From Elusimicrobia bacterium GWA2_69_24 (GTDB lineage Bacteria > Elusimicrobiota > Elusimicrobia > UBA1565): 44,146 bases of DNA. Under the pieces are notes generated by a model that did no database searches, was not told the DNA's origin, and worked only from the letters and a program-made list of their open reading frames with translations. Positions within the stretch are counted from its first letter, which is position 1; every line of letters begins with the position of its first letter. The stretch is from NCBI GenBank assembly GCA_001799695.1, contig MGTY01000017.1, positions 1-44,146 on the forward strand. Reading direction: 5' to 3'. The translations under genes were made by a program, and so were the position numbers. This document shows, one piece after another, positions 36,045-43,887 of the stretch.

Positions 36045-37898
36045 GTGGAGCCCCTCGAGGTCTCGGCCGTAACGATCCGCGTCGCCGGGGATTCCGGCGA
36101 CGGCATCCAGCTGACCGGGAGCCAGTTCACCGCCTCGACCGGGCTGGCGGGCAACGACCTGGCCACCTTCCCCGATTACCCGGCGGAGATCCGGGCCCCC
36201 GCGGGCACGACCTACGGGGTGAGCGGCTACCAGATCCAGTTCTCCGGCCTCGACGTTCTGACCCCGGGGGACGACCCGGACATGCTGGTCGCCTTCAACC
36301 CGGCCGCCCTCAAGGTCAACCTCAAGGACCTGCGGCCCGGCGCGGCGGTCCTGGTCAACACGGACGCCTTCACGGACGCCAACCTCAAGAAGGCCGGCTG
36401 GTCGGCCGATCCCCTGAAGGACGGAAGCCTCTCCTCCTACCGGGTCCTGGAGGTCCCGGTGGGGATGCTCACGGCCAACGCTCTCAAGGACCTCGCCCTT
36501 TCCGCGCCCCAGGCCGGACGCTGCAAGAACTTCTTCGTACTCGGAATCCTGTACTGGCTCTACGAGCGTCCCCTCGAGCCCACCTTGGCCTTCATCCGCC
36601 GGACCTTCGCCAAGAAGCCCCTACTGCTGGAGGCCAACACCCGCGTCCTCCAGGCGGGCAACGCCTTCGCGGAGACCGAGGAGTTGTTCGAGCGCACCTA
36701 CCGCGTCCGCAAGGCGCCCATCGCCCCCGGGACCTACCGGAACCTGACCGGCAACGAGGCCGCGGCCCTGGGCCTGGCGGCCGCCGCCGAGCGGTCCGGG
36801 CATCCGCTCTTCTACGCCTCCTACCCTATTACGCCGGCCTCTGAGATCCTCCAGGCCCTGGCCAAGATGAAGCCCTACGGGGTCAGGACCTTCCAGGCCG
36901 AGGACGAGATCGCGGCCGTGGTCGCGGCCATCGGGGCCTCTTATGGGGGCCACCTCGGGGTGACGGGCACCAGCGGACCGGGCCTCGCGCTCAAGACCGA
37001 AGCCGTCGGATTGGCGGTCATGGCCGAGCTCCCGCTGGTCGTGGTGGACGTGCAGCGGGGCGGCCCCTCGACCGGGCTCCCGACCAAGACCGAGCAGGCG
37101 GACCTGCTGCAGGCCTTGTTCGGCCGCCACGGGGAGAGCCCGGTGTGCGTCCTGGCCCCGGCCACTCCCGGGGAATGCTTCAGCTCCGCTTTCGAGGCCT
37201 GCGCTCTCGCCATGAAGTACCGCGTGCCCGTCCTGGTCCTGAGCGACGGCTATCTGGGCAACGGGTCCGAGCCCTGGAAGGTCCCCAAGCTCGCGGAGCT
37301 CCCTAAGATCGATGTCTCCCACGAGCCGGGCTGCCCCCCGGAGTCTTTCCTGCCGTACCGGCGCGACCCGGAGACGCTGGCCCGGCCCTGGGTGGTCCCG
37401 GGCATGCCGGGGTTCGAGCACCGCATCGGCGGGCTCGAGAAGGACGCCGCGACCGGGCAGGTGAGCTACGACGCCGAGAACCACGAGGCCATGGTCCATC
37501 TCCGGGCCGAGAAGGTCGCGCGCATGGCCCGTGAGATCCCCGCCACCAGCGTCCTGGGCGGCCCCGACGGCGACCTCCTGGTCGTGGGTTGGGGCTCCAC
37601 CTACGGGGCCATCACCACGGCCGTCCGGGCCCTGCGGGCCGAGGGGAAGAAGGTCTCGGCCGTCCACCTGCGCCACCTCAATCCCCTGCCCCCGGACCTG
37701 CCCGGGATCCTGAAGCGCTTTCCCAAGATTCTCGTCCCGGAGATGAACCTGGGCCAGCTCTCCTGGCTCCTGCGCGCGCACATCCTCAGGCCGATCGAGG
37801 GATTCTCCAAGGTGCAGGGCCGGCCGTTCAAGGTCAGCGAGATTCGGGAGCGGGTCCTCCAGTCTCTCGCGGGAGAAGGCGGCGCCGATGGCCGCTGA
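36045..37898 (+). CDS. 2-oxoacid:acceptor oxidoreductase gamma-alpha fusion subunit
   Basis: 617 residues. An N-terminal gamma domain (TIRVAGDSGDGIQLTGSQF, about 8-195) is fused to an alpha domain (from about 232: NEAAALGLAAAAERSG, YASYPITPASEIL, FQAEDEIAAVVAAIGASYGG, TGTSGPGLALKTEAVGL, VQRGGPSTGLPTKTEQ) and a C-terminal alpha domain II. This is the fused KorA form found in two-subunit 2-oxoglutarate:ferredoxin oxidoreductases, distinct from the four-part enzyme encoded just upstream. GTG at 36045 begins 8 nt after korA. The beta subunit overlaps its end by 11 nt. Substrate is likely 2-oxoglutarate but other 2-oxoacids are possible. Confidence 0.9.
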   Translation: MEPLEVSAVTIRVAGDSGDGIQLTGSQFTASTGLAGNDLATFPDYPAEIRAPAGTTYGVSGYQIQFSGLDVLTPGDDPDMLVAFNPAALKVNLKDLRPGAAVLVNTDAFTDANLKKAGWSADPLKDGSLSSYRVLEVPVGMLTANALKDLALSAPQAGRCKNFFVLGILYWLYERPLEPTLAFIRRTFAKKPLLLEANTRVLQAGNAFAETEELFERTYRVRKAPIAPGTYRNLTGNEAAALGLAAAAERSGHPLFYASYPITPASEILQALAKMKPYGVRTFQAEDEIAAVVAAIGASYGGHLGVTGTSGPGLALKTEAVGLAVMAELPLVVVDVQRGGPSTGLPTKTEQADLLQALFGRHGESPVCVLAPATPGECFSSAFEACALAMKYRVPVLVLSDGYLGNGSEPWKVPKLAELPKIDVSHEPGCPPESFLPYRRDPETLARPWVVPGMPGFEHRIGGLEKDAATGQVSYDAENHEAMVHLRAEKVARMAREIPATSVLGGPDGDLLVVGWGSTYGAITTAVRALRAEGKKVSAVHLRHLNPLPPDLPGILKRFPKILVPEMNLGQLSWLLRAHILRPIEGFSKVQGRPFKVSEIRERVLQSLAGEGGADGR

Positions 37899-38877
37899 GC
37901 CGGGGTTCAAGTCCCGCGAGGGCGTCCGCTGGTGCCCCGGCTGCGGCGACTACGCCATCCTGTCCGCGGTCCTGCGCCTCCTGCCCACCTTGGGCATCCC
38001 CCGAGAGAAGTTCGCCTTCATCTCCGGGATCGGGTGCTCCAGCCGCTTCCCCTATTACGTCGAGACCTACGGCTTCCACGGCATCCACGGCCGGGCGATC
38101 CCGCTGGCCACCGGACTCAAATGCGCGCGGCCGGACCTCAGCGTCTGGGTGGTAACGGGCGACGGCGACGGCCTTTCCATCGGCGGCAACCATCTGCTCC
38201 ACGCGCTGCGCCGCAACCCGGACATCAAGGTCCTCCTGTTCAACAACCGCATCTACGGCCTGACCAAGGGGCAGTATTCCCCGACCTCGGAGCTGGGCAA
38301 GGTCACCAAGTCCTCCCCCTTCGGGACCATCGACCGGCCGCTGTCCCCGCTCTCCCTCGCGCTGGCCTGCGACGCGACCTTCGCGGCGCGGGCGGTGGAC
38401 AACGACGGACCGGGGCTGAACGCGATCCTCCGCCGTGCGGCCGAGCACCGGGGCACCGCCCTCGTGGAGATCCTGCAGAACTGCGTCGTGTTCAACGACG
38501 GGGCCTTCGCCGCCGAGGAGGACAAGACCCGGCGGGAGGACTTCCTCCTGCGCCTCGAAGCGGGCCAGCCCCTGGTCTTCGGAACCGCTCGCGACCGGGG
38601 CCTGCGCTGGAAGGACGGCCGGCCGGAAGTCGTCCGGTTCTCGGGGGAGCCCCCGGCGGACCTCATACTCCACGACGATAAGAGCTCCTGGGAGTACGCC
38701 GCGATGCTGGCCCGGCTGGCCCCGCCCGACTTCCCCACCCCCGTGGGGATACTCCGCTGCGCGGCGGTGCCGACGCTGGACGGGCTCATGGACCGGCAGC
38801 TCGCCGAAGCCGGCGCGGCCGGACCCGCCGACTTCGACCGTCTCCTGGCCGGCCCCCTCACCTGGGAAGTGCGGTAA
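37888..38877 (+). CDS. 2-oxoacid:acceptor oxidoreductase beta subunit (partner of the fusion)
   Basis: 329 residues. Thiamine-diphosphate-binding beta subunit: VRWCPGCGDYAILSAV (cluster-ligating Cys), SGIGCSSRFPYYVETYGFHG, VTGDGDGLSIGGNHLLHALRR (TPP motif), NNRIYGLTKGQYSPTS and GKVTKSSPFGTIDRPLSP, the last typical of two-subunit KorB. The natural end is GPLTWEVR. Its TAA at 38875-38877 coincides with the first codons of a decayed AAA-ATPase fragment read in another frame. No ferredoxin domain is fused, so electrons probably go to a separate ferredoxin. Confidence 0.93.
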   Translation: MAAEPGFKSREGVRWCPGCGDYAILSAVLRLLPTLGIPREKFAFISGIGCSSRFPYYVETYGFHGIHGRAIPLATGLKCARPDLSVWVVTGDGDGLSIGGNHLLHALRRNPDIKVLLFNNRIYGLTKGQYSPTSELGKVTKSSPFGTIDRPLSPLSLALACDATFAARAVDNDGPGLNAILRRAAEHRGTALVEILQNCVVFNDGAFAAEEDKTRREDFLLRLEAGQPLVFGTARDRGLRWKDGRPEVVRFSGEPPADLILHDDKSSWEYAAMLARLAPPDFPTPVGILRCAAVPTLDGLMDRQLAEAGAAGPADFDRLLAGPLTWEVR

Positions 38878-39157
38878 GACCACCCTCGTGCGCAGCGCGC
38901 TGCCGGATTTGCGCTGCCTGGACCTGGAGCGGCCGCGCGACTTGGACATCCTGACCGGAAACCCCGACGGACTCTTCGCCGACAACCCTTGCGCGGTCAT
39001 CATCGACGAATCGCAGCGCCACCCGTCGCTCTTCCCGCTCCTGCGGCATGTCGTGGATTTCGACCGCCGCCCGGAACGCTTCATGCTCACGGGTTCGGCC
39101 CGACCGAGCCGGCTCCGCCCGGCCGGCGAGATCCTGGCGGGCCGGGTGGGGATGACT
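38873..39157 (+). pseudogene. Fragment of an AAA_14-type ATPase
   Basis: In a frame different from the oxidoreductase beta gene, the DNA reads GKTTLVRSALP, then LDLERPRDLDILTGNPD, VIIDESQRHPSLFPLLRHVV, PERFMLTGSARPS and AGEILAGRVGM. This is the Walker A end through the Walker B and sensor parts of a DUF4143-linked AAA_14 ATPase. Upstream of GKTT the P-loop Gly is absent because the preceding bases belong to the beta subunit gene, and after AGRVGM the similarity stops. Both ends are lost and no start codon is available, so it is dead. These ATPases are often mobile or part of toxin-antitoxin-like cargo. Confidence 0.8.
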
Positions 39158-39487
39158 CGTAGCCCAATTAGGGGCGGATCGTCTGACCCGAGCGCAATAT
39201 CTCCTTGCTTTTCGCGAGTTGCCCCCCGTTGACCCCCCACTGGGCTACGATAATCGTGAAACGGTGGGAAAGCCGGAGATTCTTAGTCCGAAACCGGGAA
39301 CGCCATGGAATCTTGGAGGGCGGCGAGGTGCGGGGATCCGGCTCCTGGCTCAGGCGTGGGGGGAACGGGAAAGGGCCCGGAATCCGGTGGGCCGAATTTC
39401 CCCGTGGTTATCCCCTTCGGCCCAGAGGATTCTCAGCGACTTGCGCTATAGTATCGACTTGGTCAATAGCGGTCCGACTTTCCGATC
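39158..39487. other. Non-coding stretch upstream of the orphan genes
   Basis: 330 bp without a convincing gene. It contains the left copy of a diverged direct repeat (39305-39366) and a TATAGT (39447-39452) 35 nt before the next start codon, a possible -10 element without a clear -35. Base composition begins to fall below that of the oxidoreductase genes here. Confidence 0.4.
39305..39366 (+). repeat. Left copy of a diverged direct repeat flanking the orphan-gene island
   Basis: Starts ATGGAATCT and shares AGGGCGGCG and CAGGCGT in order with 41817-41880; about three quarters of positions agree in a by-eye alignment. Both copies lie in the same orientation on either side of three orphan ORFs. 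Confidence 0.5.
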
Positions 39488-40426
39488 ATGACTCTTAGAA
39501 TTCGCCTAGTAGTCTGGCTTCTCGTCATAGCGGGTTCCCTGGCTGCGTTCGTCCTCTTGAGAGCCGCCAATCACTATGTCGATCAGCCGGCGTCCTGCGA
39601 TCAACCCTGTCAGGAGCTTGGCGACGAGCCGGACCCCCCCAACCCGGATTCTGCTGGCGAATATTTTCGTCCCAGGTGCAATCCCATTGCGTTGACCCTT
39701 GAGTTGGACAGACCGGAGGCCAGGGTAAACCAACGCTATACCTTATGGTATCGCATGCGCGTTCAGAACACCTGTTGCCATCGAGTGTCCGCAAGGATGA
39801 CCTTTTTTCTGGATGGACTGCCGTTCGACGACGACATCTCCTTCAGGGTCTGGGGCCCGGATGGAAAAGAGATCCCCCCCGGGCCTCGGTTCCCTGGGAC
39901 TGGAGCGATCGCCGCATACTCCAGCGACCCTGCGGCCAATCAAGAAGTCCGCGCGGAAATCCGCGACAAAGACTCCTACACGCTGAAACCGGGCGAATCG
40001 GTGATGACTAGCCCCGTGGTCTTCAATCCTCACATGATAGAACCCACAGGCGACAGGCCCGAAGACTGGATGAAACGCACTAATGACGGGGCATCCCTCG
40101 CCCACTACAACGAGTTGATCGCTCAACGCGAGGCGCAGGTGCAGAAAGAGATGGCCGACACCAAGCCGCCCATGCCGCCTCCCGGGTATCGGCCTCTGAT
40201 GGCTTACGCCTTTGCCCAGCCCGGCGAATATCGGATCCAGGCCGTCTACGATGATGTCGTGTTCGTCAGGCCGCGCTTGGCCCGGATCGATTCACTCCCG
40301 ATGCTTTTGAGATTGTTTCTTGAGTTGTCTTGCGAATTCATCGGCCCGGAGCGCACTATCGGAGATTTAAGGTCGTACCGAGTGCATGCTGAATCGCCGA
40401 TCCTCGGCTTCACGGTCAAGCGATGA
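39488..40426 (+). CDS. Orphan membrane-anchored or secreted protein
   Basis: 312 residues; I do not recognise the family. An N-terminal hydrophobic segment (residues 5-27) acts as a signal peptide or anchor. Six cysteines cluster in the first third (CDQPC, PRCNP, NTCCH), suggesting disulfides in the periplasm. The middle looks beta-rich (YTLWYRMRV, ARMTFFLDG, ESVMTSPVVF), perhaps an immunoglobulin-like or carbohydrate-binding fold, but this is inference. No good ribosome site precedes the ATG. It overlaps the next gene by 4 nt. G+C is visibly lower (about 50-60%) than in flanking genes, which points to transfer. Confidence 0.65.
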   Translation: MTLRIRLVVWLLVIAGSLAAFVLLRAANHYVDQPASCDQPCQELGDEPDPPNPDSAGEYFRPRCNPIALTLELDRPEARVNQRYTLWYRMRVQNTCCHRVSARMTFFLDGLPFDDDISFRVWGPDGKEIPPGPRFPGTGAIAAYSSDPAANQEVRAEIRDKDSYTLKPGESVMTSPVVFNPHMIEPTGDRPEDWMKRTNDGASLAHYNELIAQREAQVQKEMADTKPPMPPPGYRPLMAYAFAQPGEYRIQAVYDDVVFVRPRLARIDSLPMLLRLFLELSCEFIGPERTIGDLRSYRVHAESPILGFTVKR

Positions 40427-40863
40427 GGCCAGTCGTCATCGCATTCCTGGCGGCAGTCGCGGCTTCAAGCCCTTGCGCGGCGACGGAGTGCGACTATTCT
40501 CGAGCGAATCCGACTGATTGCGTGGCAAAAGGTTATCCGGATGCGAAGATCCCGCCATTCGATATCTGGGACAAGCTCAAGGAGCATCTTCGCTCCACTC
40601 AAGACCTGGCAAACGCATCCGATGTCGCAATCCGGAAGGCTGAAGATGCCCGTGCCGCTACGGAAGAGAGTTGTCGGTTTCTTTATCGTTACTTCCCATC
40701 ATGCCGGAAATCCCAGGATATTTACTCCGCACTTTCCGCAGCGGCGCATCAGTCGGAATTGAGGTCATACTACGCCCTCAATAAGGTCATTGAAGAGACG
40801 CGCGCAGCCTATGGGTTGTATCCGGCTGCCGGACCCTCTGGAAGCTCGGTTTTGGACTCATGA
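40423..40863 (+). CDS. Orphan exported helical protein, possibly 5' part of a split gene
   Basis: 146 residues, not recognised. Signal peptide at residues 1-20 (cleavage after CAA or ATE), then an Asp/Pro-containing stretch and long helices (EHLRSTQDLANASDVAIRKAEDARAA). Cys residues occur at ECDYS, DCVAK, SCRFL and SCRKS. The ATG overlaps the upstream stop in ATGA. The end (40840-40863) is Gly/Ser-rich and abrupt, while an open frame one base out of phase runs on from 40763 with helical character, so a frameshift between 40763 and 40863 could join the two into one protein of about 430 residues. Confidence 0.6.
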   Translation: MRPVVIAFLAAVAASSPCAATECDYSRANPTDCVAKGYPDAKIPPFDIWDKLKEHLRSTQDLANASDVAIRKAEDARAATEESCRFLYRYFPSCRKSQDIYSALSAAAHQSELRSYYALNKVIEETRAAYGLYPAAGPSGSSVLDS

Positions 40864-41725
40864 GTCCCACAAGACCGAGGTTCGGGCTTACACTGCCGAG
40901 AAGGAGTTCATTCAGCGGATTCGCCGGGAAACGAGAAGGGCCGTCCTTGATGAAAAGGCATTCGATTTCCTGGGAAAGCGCATTTTACATCATGAAGATG
41001 CGATCCGACACATTCCGAACCAAGACAATTGGATCGGCATCGCCGCTCAGTTCCGGGGAGAACGCATGTATTCCGAAGGGAAGGACACTCCAGACCCGGA
41101 AGCGGACTACTCGGCAGAATTGCTGAAGACCCGGTCGGGCAGAGAGTTTGCCGCGGCATGGGACCGACGGGCAGGCGATTTATTGGATCGCATCGGGCAA
41201 TACAACACCCGCCTCGAAGAAGAGACCCGATTCAGAAAAGAAGCCCTGAGCCAATGGCGTCGGGAGAGGGCATTCGACCGCTTATCGTCTTTCTCGGCCA
41301 AGGTCTGCAGCCACGGAGATGGCCTTGAGCGGGTCATGGTGCCCCTGCAAGAGCTGGAACAGATTTGGACGGGACTGGGCCCGGAAACCTATGGGACGGA
41401 TCCGGATCCTTTCTTGGGGCTTTGGGATTGCGCGGCTTGGCTTCCCCGCAAACTCGCCCGTTTGCATGCCCAGGGGGAGAGTTGCCCTGACCAATACAAG
41501 CTCCTGTCTCTGTTGCAACGCCATGATGAGGCGACTGAGAGGATGAAGCGGGGCGGTCCAGTGGCTGCACCGCCGCCCCCGAGAGCACTACCGTGGGTCC
41601 CCCCAGGGGTCGCAAATCCTCCCGCGCGGCAAAACCCATCCGCGGGAGATTCCCTTCCCATCCAGAATCGGCCGGAGCCTCCGGTGCGGGAACGCTGTCG
41701 TTATCAAGGCGATTGGTGCCGCTGA
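40811..41725 (+). CDS. Orphan helical protein, possibly 3' part of a split gene
   Basis: 304 residues from ATG at 40811 (a TTG at 40790 is further upstream); not recognised. Mostly charged helices (FIQRIRRETRRAVLDEKAFDFL, LDRIGQYNTRLEEETRFRKEAL, LQRHDEATERMKRG) ending in a Pro-rich tail with two final Cys (RCRYQGDWCR). No signal peptide of its own. It overlaps the preceding gene by 53 nt out of phase, which is unusual in this window and suggests that the two are one frameshifted gene whose first part supplies the signal peptide. Low G+C as in its neighbours. Confidence 0.55.
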   Translation: MGCIRLPDPLEARFWTHESHKTEVRAYTAEKEFIQRIRRETRRAVLDEKAFDFLGKRILHHEDAIRHIPNQDNWIGIAAQFRGERMYSEGKDTPDPEADYSAELLKTRSGREFAAAWDRRAGDLLDRIGQYNTRLEEETRFRKEALSQWRRERAFDRLSSFSAKVCSHGDGLERVMVPLQELEQIWTGLGPETYGTDPDPFLGLWDCAAWLPRKLARLHAQGESCPDQYKLLSLLQRHDEATERMKRGGPVAAPPPPRALPWVPPGVANPPARQNPSAGDSLPIQNRPEPPVRERCRYQGDWCR

Positions 41726-42197
41726 TGAGCCTTCGCGCGGAGCGAACGCCTCTTCCCTCAGCTTCTCACTCGCAGTCCAAAAAGGCGGGGGGTTGCGAGT
41801 CGCCGGCGGAGGTCTGATGGAATCTGGTAGGGCGGCGGGGCGCGAGGGCTCGGGTCCCACCCCAGGCGTCGGCTGGGAACTAATCAATGGCAATGTGGCC
41901 ATACCCAGCAGGCGGCCTCTTCAGCCCAAGTGCATCTGTGCAACGCGCCAGGGCTTGGTGGGCACACCATGAGAAAGAGTTCAGGAATCCGTAGGGTCAT
42001 CTTCGTCTCCAGATCCCTGAGCTCCCCGCATTCGCAAGAGCCACTGCGGCTTGCCTCCATCTTCGCCTCGTGGTCCAAATGAGCGCCGTTCGACCGAAAA
42101 AAAAGAGGGGGGGGGCGGGAGGAGTTCTTGCAGCATGATTCCATTGGATCGTCGGCCGACCGATAATCCCGGAACTCGGCAGGCGGAAAGAAGCGGT
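41726..42197. other. Non-coding stretch with homopolymer tracts
   Basis: About 470 bp without a supported gene. It holds the right copy of the direct repeat (41817-41880), a run of eight A then GA and nine G (42097-42115), and a palindrome GTCGGCCGAC near 42151-42160. Short open frames on both strands show no family signs. The FHA gene ends at its right edge on the minus strand. Confidence 0.45.
41817..41880 (+). repeat. Right copy of the diverged direct repeat
   Basis: Same orientation as 39305-39366 and about 2.5 kb away. Like the left copy it opens with ATG and reads M-E-S-x-R-A-A in that frame, but no real gene follows in either place. Confidence 0.5.
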
Positions 42198-43061
42198 TCA
42201 GGTCTTCTGGACGCAGAACTGCAGGGTGGTCCCGCCGCACACGATGATGTCGCCGTCCTTGAGCGGGACCTGGCCGGTGACATCGGCGCCGTTGACCTTC
42301 GGGTAGCCGTCCTTGATGGCCATCAGCGTGTAGTTCTCGCCCTTGCGGTGGATGGACGCCGCCACCTCCGGCGCCGACTTGAAGATGCCGGACCCCTGGA
42401 TGGGCACCTGCGCGCGGTCGGATTTCCCGATGTAGGTGGAGGTCCCCTTCAGTTCGAACTCCGGTTGCGATACCGCGCCCTTGAGCACGCGCAGGCGCGC
42501 CGTGGTGGTGGCGGCCGCCGGAGGGACGGGCTCCGGGGGCAGGGTCCGCTGCGGGGAGGCGGCCGGAGGCAGGGTCTTATCCGGGGAGACCGCGGGAGCG
42601 GATTCCATCGCCGGCGCGCCGGCGGCCGGTTCCGACGCCGCCGCGGGCGGCGCGGAGTCCAGCTCCGCGGCGGCCGCGACGATCTCCAAGGCGGGGGACG
42701 GGCCCGGGGACGCGGCCAACGCCTCCACGGCCGCGGGCGGCAGGACCATGGTCTTGTCCGCGCCCGGGGGCGGCGCGTCCTCCAGGAACACGATCGAGTG
42801 CCGGGCGATGGTCACGACGTCGTTGTGGTGCAGTCCGGCCTTCATCACCCGCTTCTGGTTCACGTAGGTCCCGTTCGTGGATTCCAGATCCTCCACGAAG
42901 TAGGTGTCGCCGATGTTGGCCAGCTTGCAGTGATGCCCGGAGACGGCGGGATTGTCGATGACGATGTCGTTGTCGGGCTTGCGTCCGACGGAAAAGGACG
43001 GCTTGTCGAAGACGATCTCCTTGATCACGGCGGCGTTGAACTTCAGCAGGAGCTTGGGCAT
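42198..43061 (-). CDS. Protein with two FHA domains
   Basis: 287 residues. An N-terminal FHA domain (about 5-95: FSVGRKPDNDIVIDNPAVSGHHCKL, EDLESTNGTYVNQKRV) has the Arg, Ser and Asn residues that bind phosphothreonine. A Pro/Ala-rich linker (about 98-185) follows, then a second, more divergent FHA-like domain (about 190-287: STYIGKSDRAQVPIQGSGIFKSAPEVAASIHRKG) lacking the full motif. It probably reads phosphoproteins made by a Ser/Thr kinase. ATG at 43061 has GGAGGTAGG upstream. Only 4 nt separate it from the phosphatase gene. Confidence 0.88.
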   Translation of the reverse strand: MPKLLLKFNAAVIKEIVFDKPSFSVGRKPDNDIVIDNPAVSGHHCKLANIGDTYFVEDLESTNGTYVNQKRVMKAGLHHNDVVTIARHSIVFLEDAPPPGADKTMVLPPAAVEALAASPGPSPALEIVAAAAELDSAPPAAASEPAAGAPAMESAPAVSPDKTLPPAASPQRTLPPEPVPPAAATTTARLRVLKGAVSQPEFELKGTSTYIGKSDRAQVPIQGSGIFKSAPEVAASIHRKGENYTLMAIKDGYPKVNGADVTGQVPLKDGDIIVCGGTTLQFCVQKT

Positions 43062-43065
43062 GAGC

Positions 43066-43887
43066 CTACCTCCCCCCCAGCAAACGGCGCACGAAGCGCA
43101 GGAACCCGCGGGGACGCGGCGGCGCCACCCGGATGACGGCCACGGTCACGTTATCCACCCCGCCGGCCTCCAGGGCCATGGCGATGAGGCGGTCGACCGT
43201 CTCCGCCGCGCCTTCGTTGGAGCGCAGGACGGCCGCGAGCTCGGCGTCGGAGACCATCTTGGTGAGCCCGTCCGAGCAGAGGACCAAGACGTCCCCCCGG
43301 AAGACGGGGTGATCCTCGACGTCGACCTTCACGCGGGGCTCGGTGCCCAGGGCCCGGGTGAGGATGTTCTGCAGGTTGGACTTCTCCGCCTGCTCCTCGG
43401 TGATCAGCCCGTGGCGCACCTGGTCCATCACCAGGGAGTGGTCCTCGGTCAGGCGCGTCAGTTCCCCCTTCCGGAAGAGGTAGAGCCGGCTGTCGCCCAC
43501 ATGCGCGACGGCGATGCTGCGCTCGTCGGCCAGGGCGGCCACCACGGTCGTCCCCATGCCGTGGTCCTTGGGAAAGGCGCGCGCCTTCTCGAAGATCATG
43601 GTGTTGGCGTTCTCGATGAAGTGCCGGAGCTGGCGCGCCCGCACCGAGATCCGCGCGTCGCCGCCGTCCGGGACGATCTCCCGGGCCCCGCCCAGCATCT
43701 TCGCGGCGAACTGGGCGATGATGTCCACGGCCAGGCCGCTGGCGACCTCGCCGGAGTTGTGTCCCCCCATGCCGTCGGCCACCACGGCCAGGCCCAGGTC
43801 GGGCAGGAGCAGGAGGCTGTCCTCGTTACGGTCGCGCAGCTTCCCCTTGTCGGTCCGTCCCGCGATCTCCAGGTGCAGGTTCTTCAT
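43066..43887 (-). CDS. PP2C-family Ser/Thr protein phosphatase
   Basis: 273 residues. Metal and catalytic motifs of PP2C are all present: KLRDRNEDS, VVADGMGGHNSGEVAS, GMGTTVVAAL, AHVGDSRLYL, VLCSDGLTKMVSD and GGVDNVTVAVI. It would remove phosphate from Ser/Thr in the cytosol, counteracting a kinase whose gene is not in the window. The C-terminal tail is basic (RGFLRFVRRLLGGR), perhaps a membrane contact. ATG at 43887 overlaps the stop of the upstream gene in TGATG. Confidence 0.93.
   Translation of the reverse strand: MKNLHLEIAGRTDKGKLRDRNEDSLLLLPDLGLAVVADGMGGHNSGEVASGLAVDIIAQFAAKMLGGAREIVPDGGDARISVRARQLRHFIENANTMIFEKARAFPKDHGMGTTVVAALADERSIAVAHVGDSRLYLFRKGELTRLTEDHSLVMDQVRHGLITEEQAEKSNLQNILTRALGTEPRVKVDVEDHPVFRGDVLVLCSDGLTKMVSDAELAAVLRSNEGAAETVDRLIAMALEAGGVDNVTVAVIRVAPPRPRGFLRFVRRLLGGR

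Noticed and set aside
42090-42120. Terminator for the FHA gene at the poly-T (minus) run
   Set aside because: The T run is preceded by a C run with no matching G arm, so no stem can form beside it.
41884-42240. 118-codon minus-strand frame in the right intergenic stretch
   Set aside because: No recognised motif, crosses the A/G tract and overlaps the FHA gene end; not supported as a gene.
42051-43136. 361-codon plus-strand frame over the FHA gene
   Set aside because: Antisense to two clear FHA motifs; composition typical of a shadow.
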